Below, piece by piece: positions 1 to 8,251 of a DNA stretch of 64,000 nucleotides. Under the pieces are notes generated by a model. It saw only the letters and a list, made by a program, of their open reading frames with translations. It was not told the DNA's origin and ran no database searches. The DNA lies in NCBI RefSeq assembly GCF_022601735.1, contig NZ_JAKUMM010000001.1:293091-357090 (forward strand). Direction: 5' to 3'. The DNA comes from Atopomonas sediminilitoris (lineage in GTDB: Bacteria > Pseudomonadota > Gammaproteobacteria > Pseudomonadales > Pseudomonadaceae). Both the position numbers and the translations under genes were made by a program. How positions within the stretch are numbered: the first letter of the stretch is position 1; each line of letters opens with the position of its first letter.

Positions 1-570
1 AATAGTCGCCACAAACGCCGTCGCGATACCACTGCCTAACTGGCTTGGGTCGGCCAAGTTACCCATCACGTGAATCAAGCCCATCACCGCACCAATGATG
101 CCGATAGTGGGCGCATACCCACCCATGGCTTCATACATTTTAGCGGCATGCAGGTCTCGACTTTCTTGGGTGAATAAGTCCACTTCAAGAATATTACGGA
201 TAGCCTCTGGCTCAGCACCGTCCACCAGCAACTGTAAGCCTTTGCGGGCGAAAGGGTCTTGTTCGCCATCGGCAACCGTTTCTAAGCCCAACAAGCCTTC
301 TTTACGCGCAGTAATGGCCCAACCGACCACGCGCTGAATGCCGCCGAGCATATCAATGCGCGGCGGCATGAAAATCCAACGAAAAATATTCAGCGAGCGA
401 ACAAAAGTACTGAGTGGCGTTTGCAGCAAGGCCGCGCCAAACGTGCCGCCCAACACGATAACCGCTGCGGGCGTATTCAGCAGCGCGCCAGCATGCCCGC
501 CATCGAGGAAGTTGCCACCAAGGATGGCGCCAAAGGCCAGAATGACGCCAATGACGCTTAAGATATCCAT
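1..570 (-). CDS. motC: Flagellar stator protein MotC (MotA family), 5' part only
   Basis: The first 190 codons of a MotA-type stator subunit are present; the rest lies beyond the left edge. MotA-family proteins form the proton (or sodium) channel ring of the motor together with a MotB-type partner in the inner membrane. The visible part starts [20 protein letters not shown], giving a first membrane helix, followed by a second hydrophobic helix at about residues 32-50 with a TFGAALLQTP segment. The cytoplasmic part contains an RKEGLLGLE segment (typical of MotA), and GGYAPTIGIIGAVMGLIHVM begins the third helix. The ATG overlaps the cheB stop codon (TAATG), with GAGG about 9 bases upstream, so the gene is translationally coupled to cheB. 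Position after cheA-cheB matches motC of Pseudomonas, which is normally followed by motD; that gene would lie outside the window. Confidence 0.93.
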   Translation of the reverse strand, partial: MDILSVIGVILAFGAILGGNFLDGGHAGALLNTPAAVIVLGGTFGAALLQTPLSTFVRSLNIFRWIFMPPRIDMLGGIQRVVGWAITARKEGLLGLETVADGEQDPFARKGLQLLVDGAEPEAIRNILEVDLFTQESRDLHAAKMYEAMGGYAPTIGIIGAVMGLIHVMGNLADPSQLGSGIATAFVATI

Positions 571-1679
571 TAGCCGCAGGCCTCGGTCAGGTGACGACCG
601 ATATCCTCCAGGCTGTAAACCGCATCAGCCAAGTTAGCTTTAACCACCGCCATCGGCATACCGTAAATAACGCAACTGGCTTCATCCTGAGCCCAGATTT
701 GACTGCCTGTTTGCTTGAGCATGCGCGCGCCTTCGCGACCGTCTGCCCCCATCCCTGTAAGCACCACAGCTAGCACTTTGTCGGCAAACACTTTGGCCGC
801 TGAGCCAAAGGTCACATCGACGCACGGCTTGTAATGCAAACGCTCGTCGCCGGGCAGAATTTTGATCACACCTCGGCCATCAATCATCATTTGCTTGCCG
901 CCGGGGGCCAGCAACGCCACGCCTGGACGCAACACGTCACCATCCTGCGCTTCGCGTACAGAAATCTTGCAGAGATTATTTAAGCGTTCAGCAAAAGCAC
1001 CGGTAAACGCTGCGGGCATGTGCTGAATAAGCACGATCGGCGCCGGAAAGTTAGCGGGCAGCTGGGTCAGAACCCGCTGCAAAGCCACCGGCCCACCCGT
1101 TGAAGTACCAATCGCGACCAGCTTGTAGGGCTTGCGCCTAGGTGCAGGAGCCGCAGGCGCAGCCGGCGCGGCAGCTGGAACTGCTGGACGAGGAGCTGCA
1201 GCTGGTGCTGAACGACTAAAGGACTGCTCGGGGCTAGCTGCGGCGGGCGCAGGTACGGGAGCGGCACTGCTATAACGGCGATTACTGCGCGCAATACTGT
1301 TGACCTTCTCGCACAGCAACTGCTGCACCTTGGCAGGATTGCGCGAGATGTCTTCAAAGTTTTTCGGCAAGAAATCAACTGCGCCGGCATCCAACGCATC
1401 CAACGTTACCCTCGCCCCTTCATGCGTCAACGAGGAAAACATCAACACCGGCGTAGGACAGGTTTGCATGATGTTACGCACTGCGGTGATGCCATCCATC
1501 ATCGGCATCTCATAGTCCATGGTGACGACATCAGGACGCAGCGATTGCACTTGCTCGATGGCTTCACGGCCATTGGTGGCAGTGCCGACAACTTGAATAT
1601 TGCTATCGGCACTTAAAATCTCGCTGACACGGCGGCGGAAAAACCCCGAATCATCGACCACCAAGACCTTAACCGTCAT
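570..1679 (-). CDS. cheB: Protein-glutamate methylesterase / glutamine deamidase CheB
   Basis: CheB removes methyl groups from chemoreceptors, resetting sensitivity during adaptation. The 369-residue protein has an N-terminal receiver domain (acidic pair D9-D10, phospho-acceptor D55 in [12 protein letters not shown]) and a C-terminal methylesterase domain. The esterase shows the Ser motif GTSTGG (S193), a His in VLIQHMP (H220), and LTGMGADG carrying the catalytic Asp. The two domains are joined by an Ala/Pro-rich linker at about residues 139-180, longer than in enterobacterial CheB. A strong GAGGAG lies just before the ATG. The gene follows cheA by 30 bases and overlaps motC at its end, so it belongs to the cheYZAB-motC transcript. 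Family assignment is certain. Confidence 0.97.
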   Translation of the reverse strand: MTVKVLVVDDSGFFRRRVSEILSADSNIQVVGTATNGREAIEQVQSLRPDVVTMDYEMPMMDGITAVRNIMQTCPTPVLMFSSLTHEGARVTLDALDAGAVDFLPKNFEDISRNPAKVQQLLCEKVNSIARSNRRYSSAAPVPAPAAASPEQSFSRSAPAAAPRPAVPAAAPAAPAAPAPRRKPYKLVAIGTSTGGPVALQRVLTQLPANFPAPIVLIQHMPAAFTGAFAERLNNLCKISVREAQDGDVLRPGVALLAPGGKQMMIDGRGVIKILPGDERLHYKPCVDVTFGSAAKVFADKVLAVVLTGMGADGREGARMLKQTGSQIWAQDEASCVIYGMPMAVVKANLADAVYSLEDIGRHLTEACG

Positions 1680-1709
1680 AACATCTCCTCAGGGTGAACT
1701 TACTAAGGC

Positions 1710-3926
1710 TTAGCCGCGACGGGCATAGCGCTTGAGCAAGCTCGGAACATCAAGAATCAAAGCGATGCGGCCATCACCGGTAATGGTAGCGCCGGCCATA
1801 CCTGGGGTGCCTTGCAAGGCGCGACCTAGCGGCTTAATCACCACCTCTTCTTGCCCCACCAACTGATCGACCACAAAACCAACGCGTTGAGTACCCACAG
1901 AAACCAGCACAACATGCGCTTCGCTGGTAGAGGCCTCCCACGGGGCGCCCGGCACTAACCAACGCTTGAGGTAGAACAGCGGCAAGGCTTTATCCCGCAC
2001 AACCACCACCTCTTGGCCATCCACTACGTTGGTTCGCGACAAATCGAGATGGAAAATCTCATTGACGTTGACCAACGGGAAAGCAAAGGCCTGATTGCCG
2101 AGCATGACCATCAACGTTGGCATAATCGCCAAGGTCAACGGCACTTTAATGATGATTTTCGAGCCTTGCCCCAAGCCAGAATAGATATTGATCGTGCCGT
2201 TAAGCTGAGAAATCTTGGTTTTCACCACGTCCATGCCAACGCCACGACCAGAGACATCGGAGATCTCGGTTTTGGTCGAGAAGCCCGGGGCAAAGATCAG
2301 GTTATAGCACTCAGATTCACTCAAACGATCAGCGGCATCTTTGTCGAGCAAGCCTTTTTCAACGGCTTTGGCGCGCAAAATATCGGGATCCATCCCTTTA
2401 CCGTCATCCGAGATGGACAACAGAATATGGTCACCCTCTTGCTCTGCAGACAGGATCACTCGCCCTGCGCGCGCCTTACCCGAGCCTTCACGCTCATCCG
2501 GCATTTCAATACCATGGTCGACCGCGTTACGCACCAAGTGCACCAACGGATCCGCCAAGGCTTCAACCAAGTTCTTATCAAGATCGGTCTCTTCACCGAC
2601 CAACTCAAGGCTAATTTCTTTTTTCAGATTACGAGCAAGGTCACGGACTAAACGTGGGAAGCGCCCGAAGACCTTTTTGATCGGCTGCATGCGGGTTTTC
2701 ATCACCGCCATCTGCAAATCAGCCGTCACGACATCCAGGTTACCGACGGCCTTGCTCATGACCTCGTCGCCGCTGTTCAGCCCCAGCCGAACCAAGCGGT
2801 TACGCACGAGCACCAGTTCGCCAACCATGTTCATGATGTCGTCGAGACGTGCCGTATCCACCCGCACGGTGGTTTCTTGCATGTCTGCCGAGCCACCTTG
2901 AGCCGCCGGTGCCGGCGCTGGCTTTGCGGCCGCCGCCGGTGCTGGTTTGGCCTCAGGTTTTGCTGCTGGCGCAGGCGCAGGCTTTGCCGCCTCAGCCTTG
3001 GGCACAACGGGCGCAGGCGGCGGCGCAGCTGGCTTAACAGCGGGTGTCGGCGGTTTAGTTTCCGCCTCGATGGCAAACTTACCTTTGCCATGTAACTGAT
3101 CTAGCAGATTTTCAAATTCATCATCGGTAATGATGTCAGCATTGCCCGCTGCTGGCGCAGGCTCCGGCGAGGCGGCCGGAGCTGCTGCTTGGACAGGGCC
3201 ACTACCGTGCAGCTGATCAAGCAGCCGCTCAAACTCATCATCAGTAATCTGATCAGAGTCTGCCGCTGAACTCGCTACCGCAGGCGCTGCAGCCGTGGCC
3301 GCTGGTGCTGCCGGTGCTGCCGCGGGAGTAGCCGTGGGCGCATTACCACCATCCAGAGCATCCAGCAGGCGCTCGAACTCTTCATCGGTAATGTCGCCTT
3401 CAGCCGCCGCAAACTGCCCCATCACCTCATCAGCAGAAGCTTTAACCGCAGCGGGCTGCTGCACTTCAGCCACTTCTGGCTCCGGCGCAATCGGTTCAGG
3501 CTCAACCGCAGGGGCTGCTTCGACTTCGTCATCGCCGCCTGGCTGCGCCAAGCGGGTCAACGCAGCCAGCAGCTCCGGCGTCGCAGGTTGCGGCTCAGTG
3601 CGCTCACGCACTTGACCAAACATGGCGTTAACCGAATCTAACGCCTGCAACACCACATCCATTAGCTCCGACGTAACCCGACGCTCTCCCTTACGAAGAA
3701 TGTCAAAGACGTTTTCGGCGATGTGACAACATTCCACCAAGGGGTTGAGCTGTAAGAAGCCAGCCCCGCCCTTTACGGTGTGAAAACCACGGAAGATAGC
3801 ATTGAGAAGGTCCATGTCATCAGGGCGGCTTTCCAGCTCGACCAGCTGTTCAGACAACAACTCTAAAATTTCTCCCGCTTCGACCAAAAAGTCCTGAAGG
3901 ATTTCTTCGTCAGCGTCGAAGCTCAT
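1710..3926 (-). CDS. cheA: Chemotaxis histidine kinase CheA
   Basis: CheA autophosphorylates on the P1 histidine in response to receptor state and passes phosphate to CheY and CheB. In this 738-residue protein the P1 Hpt domain (residues 1-105) carries H49 in the FHTVKGGAG motif. The dimerisation region P3 starts near residue 353, followed by the P4 ATPase domain (N box HLVRNAVDHG, G boxes DDGKGMD and GRGVGMDVV) and a C-terminal CheW-like P5 domain. Between P1 and P3 there is no obvious compact P2. Instead there are three near-identical 15-residue ITDDEFERLLDQLHG motifs at residues 179-193, 227-241 and 266-280, set in Ala/Pro-rich sequence, then a Pro-Ala-Lys linker. It lies between cheZ and cheB. 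This is the CheA of the flagellar chemotaxis pathway. Confidence 0.97.
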   Translation of the reverse strand: MSFDADEEILQDFLVEAGEILELLSEQLVELESRPDDMDLLNAIFRGFHTVKGGAGFLQLNPLVECCHIAENVFDILRKGERRVTSELMDVVLQALDSVNAMFGQVRERTEPQPATPELLAALTRLAQPGGDDEVEAAPAVEPEPIAPEPEVAEVQQPAAVKASADEVMGQFAAAEGDITDEEFERLLDALDGGNAPTATPAAAPAAPAATAAAPAVASSAADSDQITDDEFERLLDQLHGSGPVQAAAPAASPEPAPAAGNADIITDDEFENLLDQLHGKGKFAIEAETKPPTPAVKPAAPPPAPVVPKAEAAKPAPAPAAKPEAKPAPAAAAKPAPAPAAQGGSADMQETTVRVDTARLDDIMNMVGELVLVRNRLVRLGLNSGDEVMSKAVGNLDVVTADLQMAVMKTRMQPIKKVFGRFPRLVRDLARNLKKEISLELVGEETDLDKNLVEALADPLVHLVRNAVDHGIEMPDEREGSGKARAGRVILSAEQEGDHILLSISDDGKGMDPDILRAKAVEKGLLDKDAADRLSESECYNLIFAPGFSTKTEISDVSGRGVGMDVVKTKISQLNGTINIYSGLGQGSKIIIKVPLTLAIMPTLMVMLGNQAFAFPLVNVNEIFHLDLSRTNVVDGQEVVVVRDKALPLFYLKRWLVPGAPWEASTSEAHVVLVSVGTQRVGFVVDQLVGQEEVVIKPLGRALQGTPGMAGATITGDGRIALILDVPSLLKRYARRG

Positions 3927-3937
3927 GCGCGTGCTCC

Positions 3938-4720
3938 CTAGAATCCAAGACTGGACAAGAGATCATCGACATCATCTTGTCCGGATACCACGTCTTCACG
4001 CTTATCGGCATGAATTTGCGGACCTTCACCTTTTGATGAAATATTTTTTTCTTCACGGATGTGGGTGGCGTCATGCACAAGCCCGGTATAACGATCAACC
4101 TGACTGGCCATGACCATGAGTTTGACCAAGCTGCCTTCCACTTCTTTGACTAATCCAGTGACACGCTTGATCACCTGACCGGTCAAGTCTTGGAAGTCTT
4201 GAGCCAAAAGAATTTCATTGAGGTTGCCAGATAGCTGCGAGGACGTGCCTTCAGCCTGCTCTAGAAACGCATCAATGCGCTTATACAGATCACGAAACTC
4301 AGCAGGGCCTACCTCGCGGCGAATCAGCTTGCCCCACTCTTCACGTAAACCACGTGCTTGTGACGTTAGCTCACCCGCCAGCGGCGTGCTGAGTTCAACC
4401 AAGTCCATGGTGCGATTAGCCGCTTTTTCCGTCAGCTTGACCACGTAACTCAGCCGGTCAGTGGCGTCAGAAATTTGCGATACGTCTTCGCTGGTGTTGC
4501 CTTCAGCATCAATTTGAAAGTTAACAATGGCGTTGTGTAATCCACGGGTCAGCTTGCCGACTTCGTGGTACAGCCCTTGGTCACGGGTCAAATTCAGTTC
4601 GTGAATAACCTGCATCGCCTGCTTGAAGTTACCGTCAGCGATGGCGGCATTTAAGCTGGCAGCATGCTGCTTGAGGACCTCTTCAAGATCACCAAACGAC
4701 GTTTCATTGCCAAGTTCCAT
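3938..4720 (-). CDS. cheZ: CheY-P phosphatase CheZ
   Basis: CheZ speeds dephosphorylation of CheY-P and so terminates the motor-switching signal. The 260-residue product has a long helical body, the catalytic segment LAQDFQDLTGQVIKRV that is characteristic of CheZ (the active-site Gln lies in it), and a C-terminal DDVDDLLSSLGF peptide of the type that docks on CheY. I place the start at the ATG at 4720, giving MELGNETSFGD, because AGGAG lies 6 bases upstream. An in-frame upstream ATG at 4762 would overlap cheY by 20 bases and adds residues not expected for the family. The gene sits directly downstream of cheY, in the same transcript as cheA and cheB. Confidence 0.95.
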   Translation of the reverse strand: MELGNETSFGDLEEVLKQHAASLNAAIADGNFKQAMQVIHELNLTRDQGLYHEVGKLTRGLHNAIVNFQIDAEGNTSEDVSQISDATDRLSYVVKLTEKAANRTMDLVELSTPLAGELTSQARGLREEWGKLIRREVGPAEFRDLYKRIDAFLEQAEGTSSQLSGNLNEILLAQDFQDLTGQVIKRVTGLVKEVEGSLVKLMVMASQVDRYTGLVHDATHIREEKNISSKGEGPQIHADKREDVVSGQDDVDDLLSSLGF

Positions 4721-4742
4721 GAGTGCTCCTGGACTGGCGGCC

Positions 4743-5117
4743 TTAGCCGTTAACTCGTTCAAAAATCTTGTCGATTTTCTCTTTCAGTACCTGTGCGGTG
4801 AACGGCTTAACCACGTATCCGTTCACCCCAGCTTGCGCGGCCTCAATGATCTGATCGCGCTTAGCCTCGGCGGTGACCATTAAAACCGGCAAGGTTTTAA
4901 GGCGATCATCCGCACGCACCTGTCGCAACAAGTCAATGCCGGTCATGCCGGGCATGTTCCAGTCCGTCACGAGGAAATCGAAGCTGCCACTTTGCAGCAT
5001 CGGCAAGGCGGTGGTGCCATCATCAGCTTCCTGGGTATTGGTGAAACCCAAATCCCGTAGCAAGTTTTTGATGATGCGTCTCATCGTAGAGAAATCGTCA
5101 ACGATGAGAATTTTCAT
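4743..5117 (-). CDS. cheY: Chemotaxis response regulator CheY
   Basis: CheY is the single-domain receiver that, once phosphorylated by CheA, binds FliM and FliN at the motor and changes rotation. The 124-residue form starts [20 protein letters not shown], the canonical CheY N terminus. The acidic pair is D7-D8, the phospho-acceptor is D52 ([11 protein letters not shown]), and the Thr and Lys switch residues are in MVTAEA and YVVKPF. A longer open frame starts upstream at 5162, but the added 15 residues are not family-like, so I use the ATG at 5117. The ribosome binding site there is weak. CheY is the first gene of a cheY-cheZ-cheA-cheB run after fliA; the 99-base fliA-cheY gap shows no promoter I can defend. 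Confidence 0.95.
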   Translation of the reverse strand: MKILIVDDFSTMRRIIKNLLRDLGFTNTQEADDGTTALPMLQSGSFDFLVTDWNMPGMTGIDLLRQVRADDRLKTLPVLMVTAEAKRDQIIEAAQAGVNGYVVKPFTAQVLKEKIDKIFERVNG

Positions 5118-5216
5118 ATTCTTGTCCAAGTGGACCTCCGTCACGCCATGACCTTCCCCCACCTGGGATAGGTCAGTTAAATCAAGTCTAGTGCGTGAAA
5201 AAGCGCTTTGCCGAGT

Positions 5217-5960
5217 TCACGATAATTTCCAGTCACTAAGACGGCTACGCAAACGCGAAGCAGCCTGAGAATGAAGCTGGCAAACCCGTGACTCACTAAC
5301 CCCAAGCACTTCTCCAATTTCCTTGAGATTCAGTTCTTCATCGTAGTACAGAGACAGCACTAAGCGTTCGCGTTCTGGCAAACCAGCAATCGCATCGGCA
5401 AGCGCGCCCTGAAACCGTTCTGATTGCAGATCCCCGTAGGGCTCGGCATCAGAGCCAGAAGACTCGAAGGCTGAGTCGCCACCTGTTGTTTGTAAATCTT
5501 CGAAACTGAACAAGCGGCTGCCTTGAGTGTCGCTGAGGATGCCGTAGTAATCGTCCAGACTCAATTCAAGTTCGGCGGCTACGTCAGAATCTTTAGCGTC
5601 ACGCCCCGTTCTAGCCTCAATCGTACGTATGGCATCACTGACCATACGTGAGTTGCGGTGCACTGAACGCGGTGCCCAGTCGCCCTTACGCACCTCATCC
5701 AGCATGGAGCCACGAATGCGAATACCGGCATAGGTTTCGAAGCTGGCGCCCTTACTGTGGTCAAACTTTTTGGAAGCCTCGAGCAAGCCAATCATGCCGG
5801 CCTGCAGCAAGTCTTCGAGCTGAACGCTGGCCGGTAAGCGCGCCAACAGGTGATAACCAATACGCTTCACTAAAGGCGCGTACTGATGAATGAGTTGCTC
5901 TTGTTCGTTTTGCACGCTGGCCTTGCTGTACATTCTTAGCCCACCAACTGCTGCCGTCAT
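5217..5960 (-). CDS. fliA: Flagellar sigma factor FliA (sigma28)
   Basis: FliA directs RNA polymerase to late flagellar promoters such as the one seen upstream of fliC. The 247-residue protein shows region 2 (QYAPLVKRIGYHLLARLPAS, then LEDLLQAGMIGLLEA), region 3, and region 4 with ERLVLSLYYDEELNLKEIGE followed by the helix-turn-helix LGVSESRVCQLH. A longer frame begins at 6041, but the ATG at 5960 overlaps the fleN stop (ATGA) and gives MTAAVGGLRMYSKA, matching the family N terminus. FliA is held in check by the anti-sigma factor FlgM in related bacteria; flgM is not in this window. Position downstream of fleN is the standard Pseudomonas arrangement. Confidence 0.96.
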   Translation of the reverse strand: MTAAVGGLRMYSKASVQNEQEQLIHQYAPLVKRIGYHLLARLPASVQLEDLLQAGMIGLLEASKKFDHSKGASFETYAGIRIRGSMLDEVRKGDWAPRSVHRNSRMVSDAIRTIEARTGRDAKDSDVAAELELSLDDYYGILSDTQGSRLFSFEDLQTTGGDSAFESSGSDAEPYGDLQSERFQGALADAIAGLPERERLVLSLYYDEELNLKEIGEVLGVSESRVCQLHSQAASRLRSRLSDWKLS

Positions 5961-6787
5961 AAGGTCGATCCTGCCGGTGCCTGTACCAAACGCTCGACAA
6001 AGAACTCTAGATGGCCACGCGGATTTGCCGGCAACGGCCATGCATCAACTTTTTGTGCCAAGGCTTTAAAAGCCAAAGCCGCTTTAGAGCGCGGGAACGC
6101 TTCGTACACCGCCTTTTGCTTTTGTACTGCCTTACGCACCACTTCGTCATAAGGCACAGCGCCGACGTATTGCAGCGCCACATCCAAAAAGCGATCAGTG
6201 ACTTTAGTCAGCTTAGCAAACAGATTGCGGCCTTCCTGCGGGCTGTGAACCATATTGGCCAGCACGCGAAAGCGCATGATGCCGTAGTCCCGATTAAGCA
6301 GTTTGATCAGGGCGTAGGCGTCGGTGATTGACGTCGGCTCGTCACACACCACCAGCAGCACTTCTTGTGCGGCGCGCACAAAGCTCACCACCGAGTCGCC
6401 AATACCTGCGGCGGTGTCGACCACCAGCACATCAACATTTTCACTGATGTCGCTGAAGGCCTGAATTAAACCGGCGTGCTCCATCGGCGACAGCGACACC
6501 ATCGATTGCGTCCCTGAGGCCGCCGGCACAATGCGTACGCCGCCCGGACCTTGCAGCAGCACATCGCGCAGTTCGGCTTCGCCAGAAATCACATCCGCGA
6601 GGGTTTTCTTCGGCCTCAAACCCAGCAACACGTCCACATTGGCAAGGCCTAAGTCGGCGTCCATCAACATCACCCGACGCCCCAAATCAGCCAAGGCCAT
6701 GCACAGGTTGACCGATACGTTGGTCTTACCCACACCACCTTTACCCCCGGTGACGGCGATTACCTGTACAGGATGCATGCTACTCAT
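5957..6787 (-). CDS. fleN: Flagellar number regulator FleN (FlhG), MinD-like ATPase
   Basis: FleN/FlhG limits flagellar number by antagonising FleQ and acts with FlhF at the pole. The 276-residue protein is a ParA/MinD-type ATPase with the deviant Walker A GGKGGVGKTN near its start, the switch motif MLMDADLGLANVDVLLG, and VDTAAGIGDSVVSF. I start it at the ATG at 6787 (MSSMHPVQVIAVTGGKGG), with AGAGG upstream at a rather long spacing. The MHP methionine three codons later is an alternative, and the frame extends without support to 6838. It lies between flhF and fliA and overlaps fliA by ATGA. Confidence 0.95.
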   Translation of the reverse strand: MSSMHPVQVIAVTGGKGGVGKTNVSVNLCMALADLGRRVMLMDADLGLANVDVLLGLRPKKTLADVISGEAELRDVLLQGPGGVRIVPAASGTQSMVSLSPMEHAGLIQAFSDISENVDVLVVDTAAGIGDSVVSFVRAAQEVLLVVCDEPTSITDAYALIKLLNRDYGIMRFRVLANMVHSPQEGRNLFAKLTKVTDRFLDVALQYVGAVPYDEVVRKAVQKQKAVYEAFPRSKAALAFKALAQKVDAWPLPANPRGHLEFFVERLVQAPAGSTL

Positions 6788-6878
6788 GATGCGAAACTGA
6801 CCTCTTGCCCAAGTGCCGCGGCCAAAACGGCGCAGCACGTATTATCTATTGTTGTCGATTTATCGACTTTTGCCGTCA

Positions 6879-8210
6879 TCATACCGCTTGCGGCCAGCCT
6901 TCGCCTTTGTCTAAACCGGCAAACATGCCTTGTAAGGTTTCTTCGGCAGGCTCATCCGGCAGCTGCAAATGCACGGCGCGGCTGACTAACTGCGCGGCAG
7001 TCGGCACGCTGATGTCTTCGGGAATCCGCGGGCCATCGGCCACATAAGCCACCGGCAATTTACGCGTGATCGCTAACGACAGCGCTTCTCCAAGCGTAGC
7101 TGCTTCGTCCACACGACTGAGAATTAAGCCGTTCAGACCGCAGCTTTGATAGTTTTGCCACGCGGTTTGCATCACAGCAGCTTGACTGGTGGCGCCTAAC
7201 ACTAAGTAGTTACGCACTTTGCCGCGCAAGCTTTCTAGTGCGGTGAGTTGCTCACGCAGACCCGGCGCACTTTTGGGCATACCGGCGGTATCGATCAGCA
7301 CGGTGCGCTTATCCGCGTACTGGCGTAAAACATGTTGCAGCGGCTGTGACGGATCGGCTGCCGTGACCGGCACGCCGAGAATGCGACCCAAGGTGCGCAG
7401 TTGCTCCTGCGCGCCGATGCGGTAGCTGTCTAAGCTCACCAGTGCCAAACTATGGGCGCCGTACTGCAGCACATAGCGCGCAGCCAATTTGGCCAGCGTG
7501 GTGGTTTTACCCATACCCGCAGGCCCCACCAAAGCGATCAAGCCTGGCTCTTGCAAAGGCTCTTTCAGCGGCGTTTTCACCGCGTGGGCCAGATGCGCCA
7601 GCACCATGCGCCAAGCTTTACGTGGGTCTTTTTCTCGCGCAACACGCGATAACAAGGTACGCGCCATCTCTGCCGGCAAACCCATTTGCAGCAAGCGCTT
7701 GCACAGACGAGCTTGCAGCGGGCTTTGCTGACTGACGCGATTCCACGCCATGCTCCCCAGCTGCACTTCTAGCAATTCACGCAAGCCTGACAGCTCCGCC
7801 TTCACTTGCGCCATGCTTTGACTATCAGCCGCCGGTGCGGCGACCGGCTCGGCCAAACGCTGCTTCAACGCTTGGGCAAAGTTCACCGGCTCACTGGGTA
7901 ACACAGGCTCAATGCGCTTATCGGTCATTTGCCGATTAGCCGCTTTTTCCTCGGCGCTACGCAGTAATAATTCAGCACGCGCTTGTGCAATCCGCGACTG
8001 GGTTTTTTGCAGTTCGCTGGTTAATGCAGGGCTTGGCTGGGCCGGTGCCGCCGCAGCGCTGGGCGTTGTGGGGTAGTCCAAGCATGCGGTCAACTCAATA
8101 CCGCCAGCCACTTTACGATTACCCATGATGACTGCGTCCGCGCCTAGCTCGTCGCGTACGAATTTCATGGCCTGCCGCATATCGGGGGCGAAGAAGCGTT
8201 TAACTTGCAT
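6879..8210 (-). CDS. flhF: Flagellar biosynthesis GTPase FlhF
   Basis: FlhF is an SRP-family GTPase that recruits early flagellar components to the pole. The 443-residue protein starts MQVKRFFAPDMRQAMKFVRD, the FlhF-type basic N terminus. A low-complexity B region follows, then the NG domain with Walker A GPAGMGKT at residues 229-236, the VSLDSYRIGAQEQL helix, and the IDTAGM G3 motif. AGAGG lies about 6 bases from the ATG. It sits between flhA and fleN, with gaps of 41 bases upstream and about 90 bases downstream. Together with FleN it argues for polar rather than peritrichous flagella. Confidence 0.96.
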   Translation of the reverse strand: MQVKRFFAPDMRQAMKFVRDELGADAVIMGNRKVAGGIELTACLDYPTTPSAAAAPAQPSPALTSELQKTQSRIAQARAELLLRSAEEKAANRQMTDKRIEPVLPSEPVNFAQALKQRLAEPVAAPAADSQSMAQVKAELSGLRELLEVQLGSMAWNRVSQQSPLQARLCKRLLQMGLPAEMARTLLSRVAREKDPRKAWRMVLAHLAHAVKTPLKEPLQEPGLIALVGPAGMGKTTTLAKLAARYVLQYGAHSLALVSLDSYRIGAQEQLRTLGRILGVPVTAADPSQPLQHVLRQYADKRTVLIDTAGMPKSAPGLREQLTALESLRGKVRNYLVLGATSQAAVMQTAWQNYQSCGLNGLILSRVDEAATLGEALSLAITRKLPVAYVADGPRIPEDISVPTAAQLVSRAVHLQLPDEPAEETLQGMFAGLDKGEGWPQAV

Positions 8211-8251
8211 GCTGCACCTCTACTCTGTTGCAACGCACGGTGTGCGCTGGA

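Noticed and set aside
2013..2651. 212-residue plus-strand frame opposite cheA
   Set aside because: Antisense shadow of the conserved P3-P5 region.
5118..5216. Promoter for the che genes in the fliA-cheY gap
   Set aside because: No pair of boxes with proper spacing for sigma70, sigma54 or sigma28; read-through from fliA is the simpler reading.
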